A program made the position numbers and the translations under genes. The notes beneath the pieces were generated by a model. That model saw nothing but the letters and a program-made list of their open reading frames with translations, ran no database searches and had not been told where the DNA came from. 64,000 nt of DNA, from contig CANNIA010000014.1 of NCBI GenBank assembly GCA_947504705.1, positions 23,531 through 87,530 on the forward strand, given 5' to 3'. Source of the DNA: Paracoccaceae bacterium (GTDB lineage Bacteria > Pseudomonadota > Alphaproteobacteria > Rhodobacterales > Rhodobacteraceae). This document shows positions 17,216-24,749 of this stretch, piece after piece. Each line of letters opens with the position of its first letter. Positions within the stretch are counted from its first letter, which is position 1.

Positions 17216-18366
17216 GCTACGCGCTTGTCATCGGCGCGGGGCCTGCCGGGCTGATGGCGGCGGAAGAGCTGGCAAAGGCCGGGGTCAAAGTCGTGATCTG
17301 CGAAGCCAAGCCTTCCATTGGCCGCAAATTCCTGATGGCCGGGAAATCCGGGCTGAATGTGACCAAGGACGAGGAGCTTGACGCCTTCGCCGCGCAGTAC
17401 GACACCCCGGCCTTGCGCCCCATGCTGTCAGACTTCGGCCCACGAGAGGTCCGCATCTGGTGCCGTGCCCTTGGGCAAGAGGTGTTCACCGGCTCCTCCG
17501 GTCGGGTCTTTCCGATGGCGATGAAAGCCTCCCCCCTCCTCCGCGCATGGGCGGAACGGCTGGCTGGGCTAGGATGCGAAATTCGCACAAGGTGGCGCTG
17601 GACGGGATTTGACGGCCCCGGATTTCGCTTCGACACCCCCACCGGCGTTCAGGTCCTGACGCCCTCGGTCACTGTGCTGGCGCTGGGCGGGGCAAGTTGG
17701 CAGCGCTTGGGGTCCGATGCCGCATGGGTGCCGTGGTTGGCCGCCAAAGGCGTCGGCATCGCTCCGTGGAAACCCGCCAACATGGGGTTCCGGGTGGACT
17801 GGTCGCCGAAAATGGCCCCTTTCTTCGGCCAACCAGTCAAGGGCGTGACCTTGATCGTGGGTGACCGCCGCGAACGGGGTGAGTTCGTGATTTCCGCCAA
17901 GGGGTTGGAGGGCGGCGGCATCTATGCTGTCAGCCGCGCCCTGCGCGATGGGGCGACGTTGTCGCTGGACCTGCTTCCCACCCTCTCGGAATCGGAGATC
18001 GCCGCCCGCCTTGCCCGCATGAAGCCCGGCGAAAGCACCGCAAACCGTTTGCGCAAGCTTGGCCTCGACAAGGTCCAAACCGCGCTGATGATGGAATTCG
18101 CCCGCGCCGACCCCTTCAACCAGCTCAACTGCCTTCGAATTCCGCTGTCCGGCCCCCGCCCGCTGGACGAAGCGATCTCGGTCGCGGGCGGCATCGAATG
18201 GGCCTCGGTCACCGACGGTCTTGAACTCAAGGCCCTTCCCCGCACCTTCGTCGCTGGCGAAATGCTGGATTGGGAGGCCCCGACCGGCGGCTATCTTCTC
18301 ACAGCCTGCTGGGCGACCGGGCGTTGGGCGGGGCGCAATGCGGCGCGGTCATTCCTCGCCGTGTAG
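17212..18366 (+). CDS. TIGR03862 family flavoprotein (HI0933-like)
   Basis: The N-terminal FAD-binding fold is clear (VIGAGPAGLMAAEELAKAG, then an acidic EAK motif and the GRKFLMAGKSGLNVTKDE segment characteristic of HI0933-like proteins). The C-terminal EAISVAGGIEWASVTDGLELKALPRTFVAGEMLDWEAPTGGYLL stretch is the usual flavin-binding end. Members are about 380-400 residues; this one is 384. The reaction is unknown. The GTG start overlaps mscS, and the 3' end overlaps the opposite-strand DUF4304-like gene by 18 bases. Confidence 0.88.
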   Translation: MSYALVIGAGPAGLMAAEELAKAGVKVVICEAKPSIGRKFLMAGKSGLNVTKDEELDAFAAQYDTPALRPMLSDFGPREVRIWCRALGQEVFTGSSGRVFPMAMKASPLLRAWAERLAGLGCEIRTRWRWTGFDGPGFRFDTPTGVQVLTPSVTVLALGGASWQRLGSDAAWVPWLAAKGVGIAPWKPANMGFRVDWSPKMAPFFGQPVKGVTLIVGDRRERGEFVISAKGLEGGGIYAVSRALRDGATLSLDLLPTLSESEIAARLARMKPGESTANRLRKLGLDKVQTALMMEFARADPFNQLNCLRIPLSGPRPLDEAISVAGGIEWASVTDGLELKALPRTFVAGEMLDWEAPTGGYLLTACWATGRWAGRNAARSFLAV

Positions 18367-18795
18367 CGCGCGAAACCAGGGCAAGACCTGCTCGTTCAGG
18401 ATCTCGACCACCTGATCCAGACTGGCTGGGCCAGCAAGCACGTCCAGAAAGGCCAATTTCCCCGGGTCCGCGGTCACTTCTTCAAAGAAGTGCGCCAGCG
18501 TCACGTCGTCACCGCCCGGCCAATCAGGATGGTCCGGCGCCTCACCCTCTGGCGTGACAAAGCGCAGGATGATCTGCACATCCCAGCCATAGCGGCTGCG
18601 CTGGAGGTGCAGTGCGGATTTGCCTTGCGCCGAAGCCCGGCTCCAGGTCGATCCTTTCAGGACAAACTCCTCGGCGGCCAGAGCCCGATCTAGGGTCGCA
18701 ACGATTAGCGCATGGGCTTCTTCCCGCAGCGCCGGAAAGGCCGGATCATTCGCCGCCTGATGCTGTCGGAAGGAAACCTCGTCATCCTCCGACAT
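18349..18795 (-). CDS. DUF4304-like hypothetical protein
   Basis: This 148-residue protein has a start at 18795 (MSEDDEVSFRQHQ) that fits the next methionine after a short upstream extension. The segment FVLKGSTWSRASAQGKSALHLQRSRYGWDVQIILRF, with GDDVTLAHFF later, resembles DUF4304 proteins of unknown role. It lies 10 bases downstream of pheS and its 3' end overlaps the flavoprotein gene on the other strand by 18 bases. The family assignment is from motif resemblance only. Confidence 0.55.
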   Translation of the reverse strand: MSEDDEVSFRQHQAANDPAFPALREEAHALIVATLDRALAAEEFVLKGSTWSRASAQGKSALHLQRSRYGWDVQIILRFVTPEGEAPDHPDWPGGDDVTLAHFFEEVTADPGKLAFLDVLAGPASLDQVVEILNEQVLPWFRALHGEE

Positions 18796-18805
18796 CACCA
18801 CCCCC

Positions 18806-19888
18806 TTACGCCGAAAGCCCGCCAGCAAGATCCGGCACGTCCAGTGCGCTGAACCCATAGTGGCGCAGCCAACGCAGATCGGCCTCGAAGAACGCCCGCA
18901 GGTCGGGGATGCCGTATTTCAGCATCGCGATCCGGTCGATCCCCATGCCAAAGGCAAAGCCCTGCCATTGCTCCGGATCAACCCCGGCGGCTTTCAGCAC
19001 CTTGGGATGCACCATGCCCGAGCCGAGGATCTCCATCCACTTGTCGCCTTCGCCAATCTTCAGCTGACCGCCGACGTTGGAATAGCGGATGTCGACCTCC
19101 GCCGAAGGCTCGGTGAACGGGAAATGCGAGGCGCGGAAGCGAAGCTCCACCTTGTCGACCTCAAAGAACGCCCGGCAGAATTCTTCCAGCGTCCATTTCA
19201 GGTTCGCCATGCTAATGGCCCGATCAATCGCCAGCCCCTCAACTTGATGGAACATCGGCGTATGGGTTTGGTCCATGTCCATCCGGTAGACGCGCCCCGG
19301 AGCAATCACTCGGATCGGCGCGCCCAAGTCCATCAGCGCGCGGATTTGCACTGGCGAGGTATGGGTCCTCAACACGTGCGGCGGGCGACTGTCACCCTCG
19401 GCTCGGTGCATGAAGAACGTGTCATGCTCCTGCCGCGCGGGGTGTTCCGGCGGGATGTTCAGCGCGTCGAAATTGTACCAGTCACTTTCGACCTGCGGCC
19501 CCTCGGCCACCGAAAACCCCATGTCGGCGAAAATCGCCGTCAGTTCTTCCATCACCTGGCTGACCGGATGGATCGTTCCACGTGGCCGAGGCCGCCCCGG
19601 CAAAGTCACGTCCAGCCATTCCGCCTTCAGACGTTCATCCAGCGCCGCATCGCCCAGCGCCACCTTCCGCGCCCGCAAGGCCGCGTCGATCTCGTCCTTC
19701 AGCGCGTTCAAACCGGCCCCTGCCGCCTTGCGCGCATCGGGCTCCATCTTGCCCAAGGTCGCCATCAGGGCCGAAATCTCGCCCTTCTTGCCCAGCGCAC
19801 CGACGCGGACGTCTTCCAGCCCCGCCTCATCAGCGGCACCCGCGACGGCGGCAAGGTATTTTGCCTTAAGGCTGTCGATCCCGTCCAT
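18806..19888 (-). CDS. pheS: Phenylalanyl-tRNA synthetase alpha subunit
   Basis: PheS charges tRNA-Phe as part of an alpha2-beta2 enzyme. The 360-residue protein has the N-terminal coiled-coil domain ([18 protein letters not shown]) and the class II motifs: [22 protein letters not shown], then [21 protein letters not shown] and the C-terminal [22 protein letters not shown] with motif-3 arginine. Length and start are typical. The partner pheT is not adjacent; a DUF4304-like gene follows instead. Confidence 0.96.
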   Translation of the reverse strand: MDGIDSLKAKYLAAVAGAADEAGLEDVRVGALGKKGEISALMATLGKMEPDARKAAGAGLNALKDEIDAALRARKVALGDAALDERLKAEWLDVTLPGRPRPRGTIHPVSQVMEELTAIFADMGFSVAEGPQVESDWYNFDALNIPPEHPARQEHDTFFMHRAEGDSRPPHVLRTHTSPVQIRALMDLGAPIRVIAPGRVYRMDMDQTHTPMFHQVEGLAIDRAISMANLKWTLEEFCRAFFEVDKVELRFRASHFPFTEPSAEVDIRYSNVGGQLKIGEGDKWMEILGSGMVHPKVLKAAGVDPEQWQGFAFGMGIDRIAMLKYGIPDLRAFFEADLRWLRHYGFSALDVPDLAGGLSA

Positions 19889-19948
19889 ATCCGTCTCCTG
19901 AAACCCGCCTTCTGCTAACGGGGAAGGCCCCGCGATGCAAGATCGGCC

Positions 19949-20665
19949 TTAGAAGATCGACCGCCGCCCCCGGATCTCCAGCATCCGGCGCGACCCTGCG
20001 GTCTGCCCGTTGGTCGAGGTGATCGCGATGGGCGGCTCTTTCAACCGCTTCTCGATCACCACCATCGAATCGTGGAACCGTATCCCGCCGATTTCCCGCG
20101 CCATCGGGTGCAGGGGGAATCCCGCGTCATCCTCGGTATACCAGCTGTGCATCCGGTCGATCAGGTCCTTGGTGAATTCGATGAAGCTTTTCGCCTCGCG
20201 GAACCCGCCACCAAAGCCCGGCCAATAGCTGGTGTGGGTGTCTTCCACGATATAAAGCCCCCGATCCTTCAGCTTTGGCCAAAGCTCGCGAAAGCTGGTG
20301 ATCTGCTGGTGCATCTTGTGGCCGCCATCATCCACGATCAGATCAAACGGCCCATGATCTGCGCCGATCTTCCGCAGAAACACCGGATCCGACTGATCAC
20401 CGATTTCAACCCTTGTGCCCGGAAGCTCCAACGCCCGGCAAGCTGGGTCGATGTCCAGAAAGGTCAGCCGCGAGTCCTTGCCAAAGAACCCTTGCCACAT
20501 CGGCATCGACCCGCCTTTGTAGATACCGATTTCCAGGAAATTCAGGTCGCGGCCCTGCCAGGGAGCAAGCAGCTCGTCAAAAAGCTCAAGATAATGCTGC
20601 ATCTTGAACAGGGCGCGGTCGCCCGTCTTCGCCGGGTAGTCGCGGAAATATCGGGTGTCGGTCAT
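19949..20665 (-). CDS. Class I SAM-dependent methyltransferase (MycE/TylF-like)
   Basis: The 238-residue protein starts MTDTRYFRDYPAKTGDR. It has a Rossmann motif I (FLEIGIYKGGSMPMWQGFF), an acidic residue after strand 2 (FLDIDP), a VDDGGH motif and EDTHTSYW. These fit sugar-O-methyltransferases of the MycE/TylF type, which methylate sugar hydroxyls. No other sugar genes are adjacent, so the acceptor is unknown. The start at 20665 is chosen because the motif order begins there; an upstream ATG at 20695 is possible. Confidence 0.78.
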   Translation of the reverse strand: MTDTRYFRDYPAKTGDRALFKMQHYLELFDELLAPWQGRDLNFLEIGIYKGGSMPMWQGFFGKDSRLTFLDIDPACRALELPGTRVEIGDQSDPVFLRKIGADHGPFDLIVDDGGHKMHQQITSFRELWPKLKDRGLYIVEDTHTSYWPGFGGGFREAKSFIEFTKDLIDRMHSWYTEDDAGFPLHPMAREIGGIRFHDSMVVIEKRLKEPPIAITSTNGQTAGSRRMLEIRGRRSIF

Positions 20666-20832
20666 CGGCCCTGCTCGTCGGAACGGTCCAGTCACCTTCC
20701 CCGGTATTCCCGACCGGGTCCAGCGCGATCATCAGCCTTGGCGCCGGTTGCATCCGCCGCCATCCTCCGGCAGCTTGGTGGGGGCATGAGGCTTTCAGGT
20801 TTGGGCATGACTTTCGATTACTGGTCTTTGGG

Positions 20833-21336
20833 ATGATCACGCGAAGCTATCTTAAAGGCGATGCAGCGTCGGAAGCCGTCTATTCCGACTGCGAGTCCTA
20901 TCGCTATCTGTTGACCCGTGCCTGGACCCCCGGCCCCAAAGCGCTGTTCATCATGCTGAACCCCTCGACCGCGACCGAGGTGCAGAACGACCCCACCGTG
21001 GAACGTTGCGAACGCCGGGCGCGGGCCTTGGGGTTCGGAGCTTTTCGGGTGACCAATATCTTCGCCTATAGGGCGACCGATCCGAAAGTCATGCGTGCGG
21101 CGGCTGATCCTGTCGGCCCGGGAAATGACGCCGCAATCCTGCAAAGCCTGACCTGGGCCGATCAAATCATCTGCGCCTGGGGCAACCATGGCCTGCATTT
21201 TGACCGGGGCGCCAAGGTTCAGGCCCTTTTGCACTCCACCGGGCGCCCGCTTCTTCACCTTGGCCTGACGGGGCAGAACCAGCCCAAGCATCCGCTTTAC
21301 ATCAGCTATGACCAGAAGCCTGAACCCTGGCTTTAA
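20833..21336 (+). CDS. DUF1643 family protein
   Basis: The 167-residue protein begins MITRSYLKGDAASEAVYS and carries LFIMLNPSTATEVQNDPTVERCERRARALGFG, VTNIFAYRATDPK and ICAWGNHG, the recognisable core of DUF1643. Its function is unknown; the family is widespread and includes phage members. It stands alone as a short plus-strand gene whose stop TAA overlaps the RTX gene stop in a four-base TTAA palindrome. Confidence 0.88.
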   Translation: MITRSYLKGDAASEAVYSDCESYRYLLTRAWTPGPKALFIMLNPSTATEVQNDPTVERCERRARALGFGAFRVTNIFAYRATDPKVMRAAADPVGPGNDAAILQSLTWADQIICAWGNHGLHFDRGAKVQALLHSTGRPLLHLGLTGQNQPKHPLYISYDQKPEPWL

Positions 21337-22328
21337 GCCGCAACCAGCCGGATATCGCTTAGATCCACTGCCCCACCCGTGACCTTGGCAATCGCAGTTC
21401 CGTCCAGAAACAGCGTGCTTGGCCCGCCATCAGGGTTGGTTTCCACGCTCAGCACCGGGTCGGGATGCAAACCGGCGTCATAGTGGACAACAAGTTGGTC
21501 CGCCGATGGATCAAAATCCTTGATCTTTGTCAGGCCGGTTTCACCATTCGACTCATGCAGCTCGAAACGGTCCGCACCCGCGCCGCCGGTGCCATAGTCC
21601 CCTGCGCCCAGAACCAGCACATCGTTGCCAAGGCCGCCGTTCAGGAAATCGACCTGGAAATCGTCGACCTCGCCGTGCAGGCCAGAAAGCCAGTCGTCAC
21701 CGTTGTTTCCGTCAACCTCGTCTGAACCAGCACCGCCAGCCAGCGAGTCGTTGCCGTCGCCCCCGGCAAGCCAGTCATTCCCGGCACCGCCGTCAAGCCG
21801 ATCTTCGCCTGAACCGCCAAGCAAGCTGTCGTTGCCCAGCCCGCCATCAAGGCCGTCATCGCCGTCCGCCCCGGTCAGGGAATCGTTGCCGACCCCGCCT
21901 TGCAGGCTGTCATTCCCAAGCTGCCCGTCCAGACTATCTTGCCCATCACCACCGATGACGGCGTCGTCGCCAGAGCCGGCCCAGACCGCGTCATTCCCAG
22001 TTCCGGCGTCGATCTGGTCATCACCGTCTTGCCCGTCGATCAGGTCGTTGCCGCCTGCGCCGTCGATCTGGTCGTTCCTGTCCTGCCCTGAAATGATCTC
22101 ACCAGCTTCGGTTCCAGACAGGATCTGATCTTCATCCTCGGGGTCTGGTTCGTCATCCGAGCTTGGCCCGGAATTGTCGTCATCCTCTGGGTCGGCGGGC
22201 GGAACGTTGTTATCCTCCCCCGCCTGATCCGGATTCGCGCCGTCATCTTCAGGTGAATCCGGTGGCATGAAAAGATCGGCCGCGACTCCGGCTGCAAACG
22301 CCCCGATCAAAGCCATAAGCATCAACAC
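21333..22328 (-). CDS. RTX-type calcium-binding repeat protein
   Basis: The 331-residue protein starts with a hydrophobic segment (LMLMALIGAFAAGVAADLF) and then a very acidic linker rich in E/D/P (about residues 24-68). Residues about 68-245 form tandem RTX nonapeptides of the GGxGxDxLx type (GGAGNDWLAGGDGNDSLAGG and relatives), which bind calcium as a beta roll. The C-terminus (FDPSADQLVVHYD and after) resembles the terminal region of RTX exoproteins secreted by type I transporters; no transporter is adjacent. The start is a GTG at 22328 behind a GAGAGG ribosome site; ATG at 22322 is possible. Confidence 0.85.
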   Translation of the reverse strand: MLMLMALIGAFAAGVAADLFMPPDSPEDDGANPDQAGEDNNVPPADPEDDDNSGPSSDDEPDPEDEDQILSGTEAGEIISGQDRNDQIDGAGGNDLIDGQDGDDQIDAGTGNDAVWAGSGDDAVIGGDGQDSLDGQLGNDSLQGGVGNDSLTGADGDDGLDGGLGNDSLLGGSGEDRLDGGAGNDWLAGGDGNDSLAGGAGSDEVDGNNGDDWLSGLHGEVDDFQVDFLNGGLGNDVLVLGAGDYGTGGAGADRFELHESNGETGLTKIKDFDPSADQLVVHYDAGLHPDPVLSVETNPDGGPSTLFLDGTAIAKVTGGAVDLSDIRLVAA

Positions 22329-22362
22329 CGCGACACCTCTCTACAGTTCGACCAAGTCTGCG

Positions 22363-22370
22363 TTAACCAT
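22363..22370 (+). promoter_or_regulatory. CtrA half-site-like sequence TTAACCAT
   Basis: TTAACCAT sits 35 bases upstream of the RTX gene start, within the 310-base gap before rpsO. It equals the common CtrA half-site of alphaproteobacteria. A second TTAAC lies nearby (22380-22384) but not at the N7 spacing of the full CtrA motif. The rest of the 22329-22638 gap shows no gene; it probably holds the RTX and rpsO promoters. Confidence 0.25.
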
Positions 22371-22514
22371 TCTTTCCGTTAACGTACTGACAAGGCGTGT
22401 ATTTTGCTTGTCGTTGATAGCATGATCCGGTCTATTCAGGAAGATTGCTGGCACGGCGTCTTCCCGGAATCTGCAATCAGCCTTAATGCTGGGTTACACC
22501 CGGAAAAGCGCCAT

Positions 22515-22549
22515 TTGACCTTCCCTTTCGCCCCGATTCCCCCTATACG
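22515..22549 (+). promoter_or_regulatory. Possible rpsO promoter elements
   Basis: A TTGACC (22515-22520) and a TATACG (22544-22549) lie upstream of rpsO. The spacing is 23 bases, longer than the usual 16-18 for a sigma-70 promoter, so one of the two may be coincidental. The TATACG is a plausible -10 for a ribosomal-protein gene here. Confidence 0.3.
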
Positions 22550-22638
22550 CCCGCATCCGCCTGAATGACGGAGCCTCCAAGGGCCCTGCTGGACGACATC
22601 CCGGCTTGTGCCATGACCCTTTAGAACAGGAGATCCCG

Positions 22639-22908
22639 ATGTCGATCACCGTTGAAGAAAAAGCCCGCCTGATCAAGGAATACGCGACCAAAGAGAACGA
22701 CACCGGCTCGCCGGAAGTTCAGGTTGCGATCCTGTCGTCGCGCATCGCCACGCTGACCGAGCATTTCAAGGGCCACAAGAAAGACAACCACTCGCGTCGT
22801 GGTCTGTTGATGATGGTTGCCCAGCGCCGCAAGCTGCTCGACTATCTGAAAAAGGTCAACGATGCCCGCTATACCGCGTTGATCGCGCGCCTCGGCCTGC
22901 GCCGCTAA
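22639..22908 (+). CDS. rpsO: 30S ribosomal protein S15
   Basis: S15 binds 16S rRNA in the central domain of the 30S subunit and is an early assembly protein. The 89-residue protein begins [17 protein letters not shown] and has the hallmark [20 protein letters not shown], then [25 protein letters not shown]. The ribosome site AGGAGA (22628-22633) sets the ATG at 22639. Unlike many bacteria, pnp does not follow; the 3' side holds a long inverted repeat and then hslV. Confidence 0.97.
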   Translation: MSITVEEKARLIKEYATKENDTGSPEVQVAILSSRIATLTEHFKGHKKDNHSRRGLLMMVAQRRKLLDYLKKVNDARYTALIARLGLRR

Positions 22909-22911
22909 AGT

Positions 22912-22992
22912 GGTTCAGGTCTTCGCGGAAAGGTCGAGGATCGGAATTCGAACACTCTTGGTTTGAATTCCGATCCGATAGAGACCTGAACC
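22912..22992 (+). repeat. Nested inverted repeat after rpsO
   Basis: Two nested arms pair. An outer 11-bp arm, GGTTCAGGTCT (22912-22922), pairs with AGACCTGAACC (22982-22992). An inner arm of about 16 bp, around TCGGAATTCGAA (22938-22953), pairs with 22961-22976, with one G-T pair. A 7-base loop remains. There is no T-run after it, so it is not a classic terminator. It could stabilise the rpsO mRNA 3' end or bind a protein. A separate terminator follows at 23020. Confidence 0.6.
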
Positions 22993-23019
22993 GCCAATCT
23001 TGGCCAAAGCCTGATCCGA

Positions 23020-23047
23020 CGCCCGTGCCAAAAGCGCGGGCGTTTTT
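23020..23047 (+). terminator. Intrinsic terminator between rpsO and hslV
   Basis: CGCCCG (23020-23025) pairs with CGGGCG (23037-23042), followed by five Ts (23043-23047). This is a compact rho-independent terminator for rpsO, just ahead of the heat-shock-like promoter of hslV. Confidence 0.75.
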
Positions 23048-23064
23048 CATTGGGATATCCCGAC

Positions 23065-23093
23065 CTTGAGATATCCGCCCGCTCTGTCCATAT
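23065..23093 (+). promoter_or_regulatory. Heat-shock (RpoH/sigma-32) promoter for hslV operon
   Basis: CTTGAGA (23065-23071), a 14-base spacer and GTCCATAT (23086-23093) match the sigma-32 pattern CTTGAAA-N14-CCCCATnT, with one difference in the -35 and two in the -10 box. It lies 26 bases upstream of the hslV ATG. HslUV is a known heat-shock operon in proteobacteria, so the assignment agrees with the gene it precedes. Confidence 0.68.
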
Positions 23094-23118
23094 AGTCCCA
23101 CCACAGGCGGAGGGCCCC

Positions 23119-23676
23119 ATGGCAGAAGACAAATTCCCCGGCTGGCACGGCACCACGATCCTTGCAGTTCGCCGGGGCGGAGAAGTCGTCGTAGCCGGTG
23201 ACGGCCAGGTTTCCCTTGGCCAGACCGTGATCAAAGGCACCGCCCGCAAAGTCCGCCGCCTCTCCCCCGGCGGTCATGACATCATCGCCGGGTTTGCCGG
23301 GTCCACCGCCGATGCCTTCTCCCTTCTTGATCGGCTGGAGAATAAGCTGGAGGCCGCCCCCGGCCAACTGGCCCGCGCTTGCGTTGACCTCGCCAAGGAC
23401 TGGCGGATGGACAAATACCTGCGGAACTTGGAGGCGATGCTGATCGTCACCGACGGCACTGACCTTTACGTCATCACCGGCGCGGGCGATGTGCTTGAAC
23501 CTGAACATGACGTCGCCGCCATTGGCTCGGGCGGCAACTATGCCCTCGCCGCCGCCCGGGGCCTGATGACCACCGACCTTGCCGCCGAAGACATCGCCCG
23601 CCGCGCAATGGCCATCGCCGCCGACATCTGCGTCTACACCAACGGAAATCTGACCATCGAAAGGATCCGCGCATGA
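23119..23676 (+). CDS. hslV: ATP-dependent protease peptidase subunit HslV
   Basis: HslV is the N-terminal threonine protease core of the HslUV (ClpQY) cytoplasmic machine. The 185-residue precursor begins [21 protein letters not shown]. Cleavage after Gly11 would expose Thr12 of the conserved HGTTI as catalytic residue. The later [29 protein letters not shown] motif is family-typical. The start at 23119 is after the heat-shock promoter; the frame is open a little further up but lacks similarity. It overlaps the DUF2157 gene by ATGA. Confidence 0.96.
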   Translation: MAEDKFPGWHGTTILAVRRGGEVVVAGDGQVSLGQTVIKGTARKVRRLSPGGHDIIAGFAGSTADAFSLLDRLENKLEAAPGQLARACVDLAKDWRMDKYLRNLEAMLIVTDGTDLYVITGAGDVLEPEHDVAAIGSGGNYALAAARGLMTTDLAAEDIARRAMAIAADICVYTNGNLTIERIRA

Positions 23677-24749
23677 GCGCTTCGCCCCAAGACCTCCGCG
23701 CCGCTGTCGCCGCTGGCATCCTTGATGAATCCCAAGCCGCCCGCCTGACCGCCCTGATCAACGAGCGTGAGGGCAAACGCGTCGCCATGCCGCAGGAAGA
23801 CGAGCCCTTCGAATTCTTCCGGGGCTTTTCCGAGATCTTCATCTCCATCGGCCTGATCATCCTGTTGTCTGGTGTCGGCGCGGTCCTCGCCTGGTTCGGC
23901 GGGTTGACACTCCTGACCGTGGTCCCCCTGATCTGCGCGGGCGTCGCCTGGTGGTGGGCCAAATACTTCACCCTGAAACGCCGGATGACCCTGCCTTCGA
24001 TGGTCCTCGCCTCCGCCTATGGCACGGGCGTCTACATCTTCATCTTCACGCTGCTGGCGCAGGCCGAAGCCGGTGATCGCACCCTTCTGATCGGCGGCTT
24101 TGCCCTTTCCGCCTTGGCCATGGTCGGCTGGTACTGGCGCTTCAAACTGCCGTTCTCGGCTTTCCTGACCGGGCTTTTCGCTTTGGGAGCCGTCTATTCG
24201 ATCACCGCCTCGATCGGGAATATCGACGATCTGTTTGGCAGCTGGGGCACGAACAACCTCTTCGACCTGCGCGAAAACCCGGCCTTTGCCACCGCAACAC
24301 TCCTCTTCGGCGTCGCTGCCTTCCTTGTCGGCATGTATTTCGACACTCGCGATCCCCACCGCCTTGGCCGCCACTCCGCCACCGCCTTCTGGTGCCACCT
24401 GTTGGCCGCGCCCGCGCTGGTGAACACCGTCGCGATGACGCTTTTGAACACTGGTGGCAGCAGCGGGATCGGGCTTCTGTCGCTCGCCCTTCTGGCCATC
24501 ACCGTCCTTGCCCTTGTCATCGACCGCCGGTCCTTCCTGACCGCCGCCATCGCCTATATCGCCATCGTCATCGGCTGGATCGCCGGCGACAGCGCCGATT
24601 TCGGCACCTGGGCCTTCATCCTGATCGCGCTTGGCGGGCTCATCACCGCCATCGGCACCTGGTGGGTGCAACTGCGCGCTTTCGTCATGCGCATCCTGCC
24701 AAATTTCCCCGGCAAATCCCGCCTTCCCCCCTATGGATCGACCGAATGA
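23673..24749 (+). CDS. DUF2157 membrane protein between hslV and hslU
   Basis: This 358-residue protein has an N-terminal soluble part ([22 protein letters not shown], typical of DUF2157) followed by about nine hydrophobic helices: [36 protein letters not shown] and more, with the last near [19 protein letters not shown]. It sits between hslV and hslU with ATGA overlaps on both sides, so translation of all three is coupled. Its function is unknown. Being in the heat-shock operon suggests a link to envelope or protein stress, but this is an inference. Confidence 0.88.
   Translation: MSASPQDLRAAVAAGILDESQAARLTALINEREGKRVAMPQEDEPFEFFRGFSEIFISIGLIILLSGVGAVLAWFGGLTLLTVVPLICAGVAWWWAKYFTLKRRMTLPSMVLASAYGTGVYIFIFTLLAQAEAGDRTLLIGGFALSALAMVGWYWRFKLPFSAFLTGLFALGAVYSITASIGNIDDLFGSWGTNNLFDLRENPAFATATLLFGVAAFLVGMYFDTRDPHRLGRHSATAFWCHLLAAPALVNTVAMTLLNTGGSSGIGLLSLALLAITVLALVIDRRSFLTAAIAYIAIVIGWIAGDSADFGTWAFILIALGGLITAIGTWWVQLRAFVMRILPNFPGKSRLPPYGSTE

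Noticed and set aside
19574..19589. CGTTCCACGTGGCCGA as a parS-like site in pheS
   Set aside because: Only 12 of 16 bases match consensus and it lies more than 20 kb from parB; probably coincidence.
18860..19918. 352-codon plus-strand frame opposite pheS
   Set aside because: Shadow of pheS; no domain visible, and pheS motifs are unmistakable on the other strand.
21550..22130. Short DNA repeats resembling a CRISPR array
   Set aside because: They are codon-level repeats of the RTX nonapeptide in one open frame, with no spacer pattern and no cas genes.
22363..22384. Full CtrA motif TTAA-N7-TTAA
   Set aside because: The two TTAA elements are 12 bases apart, not 7; only the half-site is kept as a weak feature.
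23634..24671. Long minus-strand frame opposite the DUF2157 gene
   Set aside because: High GC keeps the antisense frame open; its translation is Gly/Asp/Gln-rich with no recognisable domain, while the plus strand codes for a clear membrane protein.
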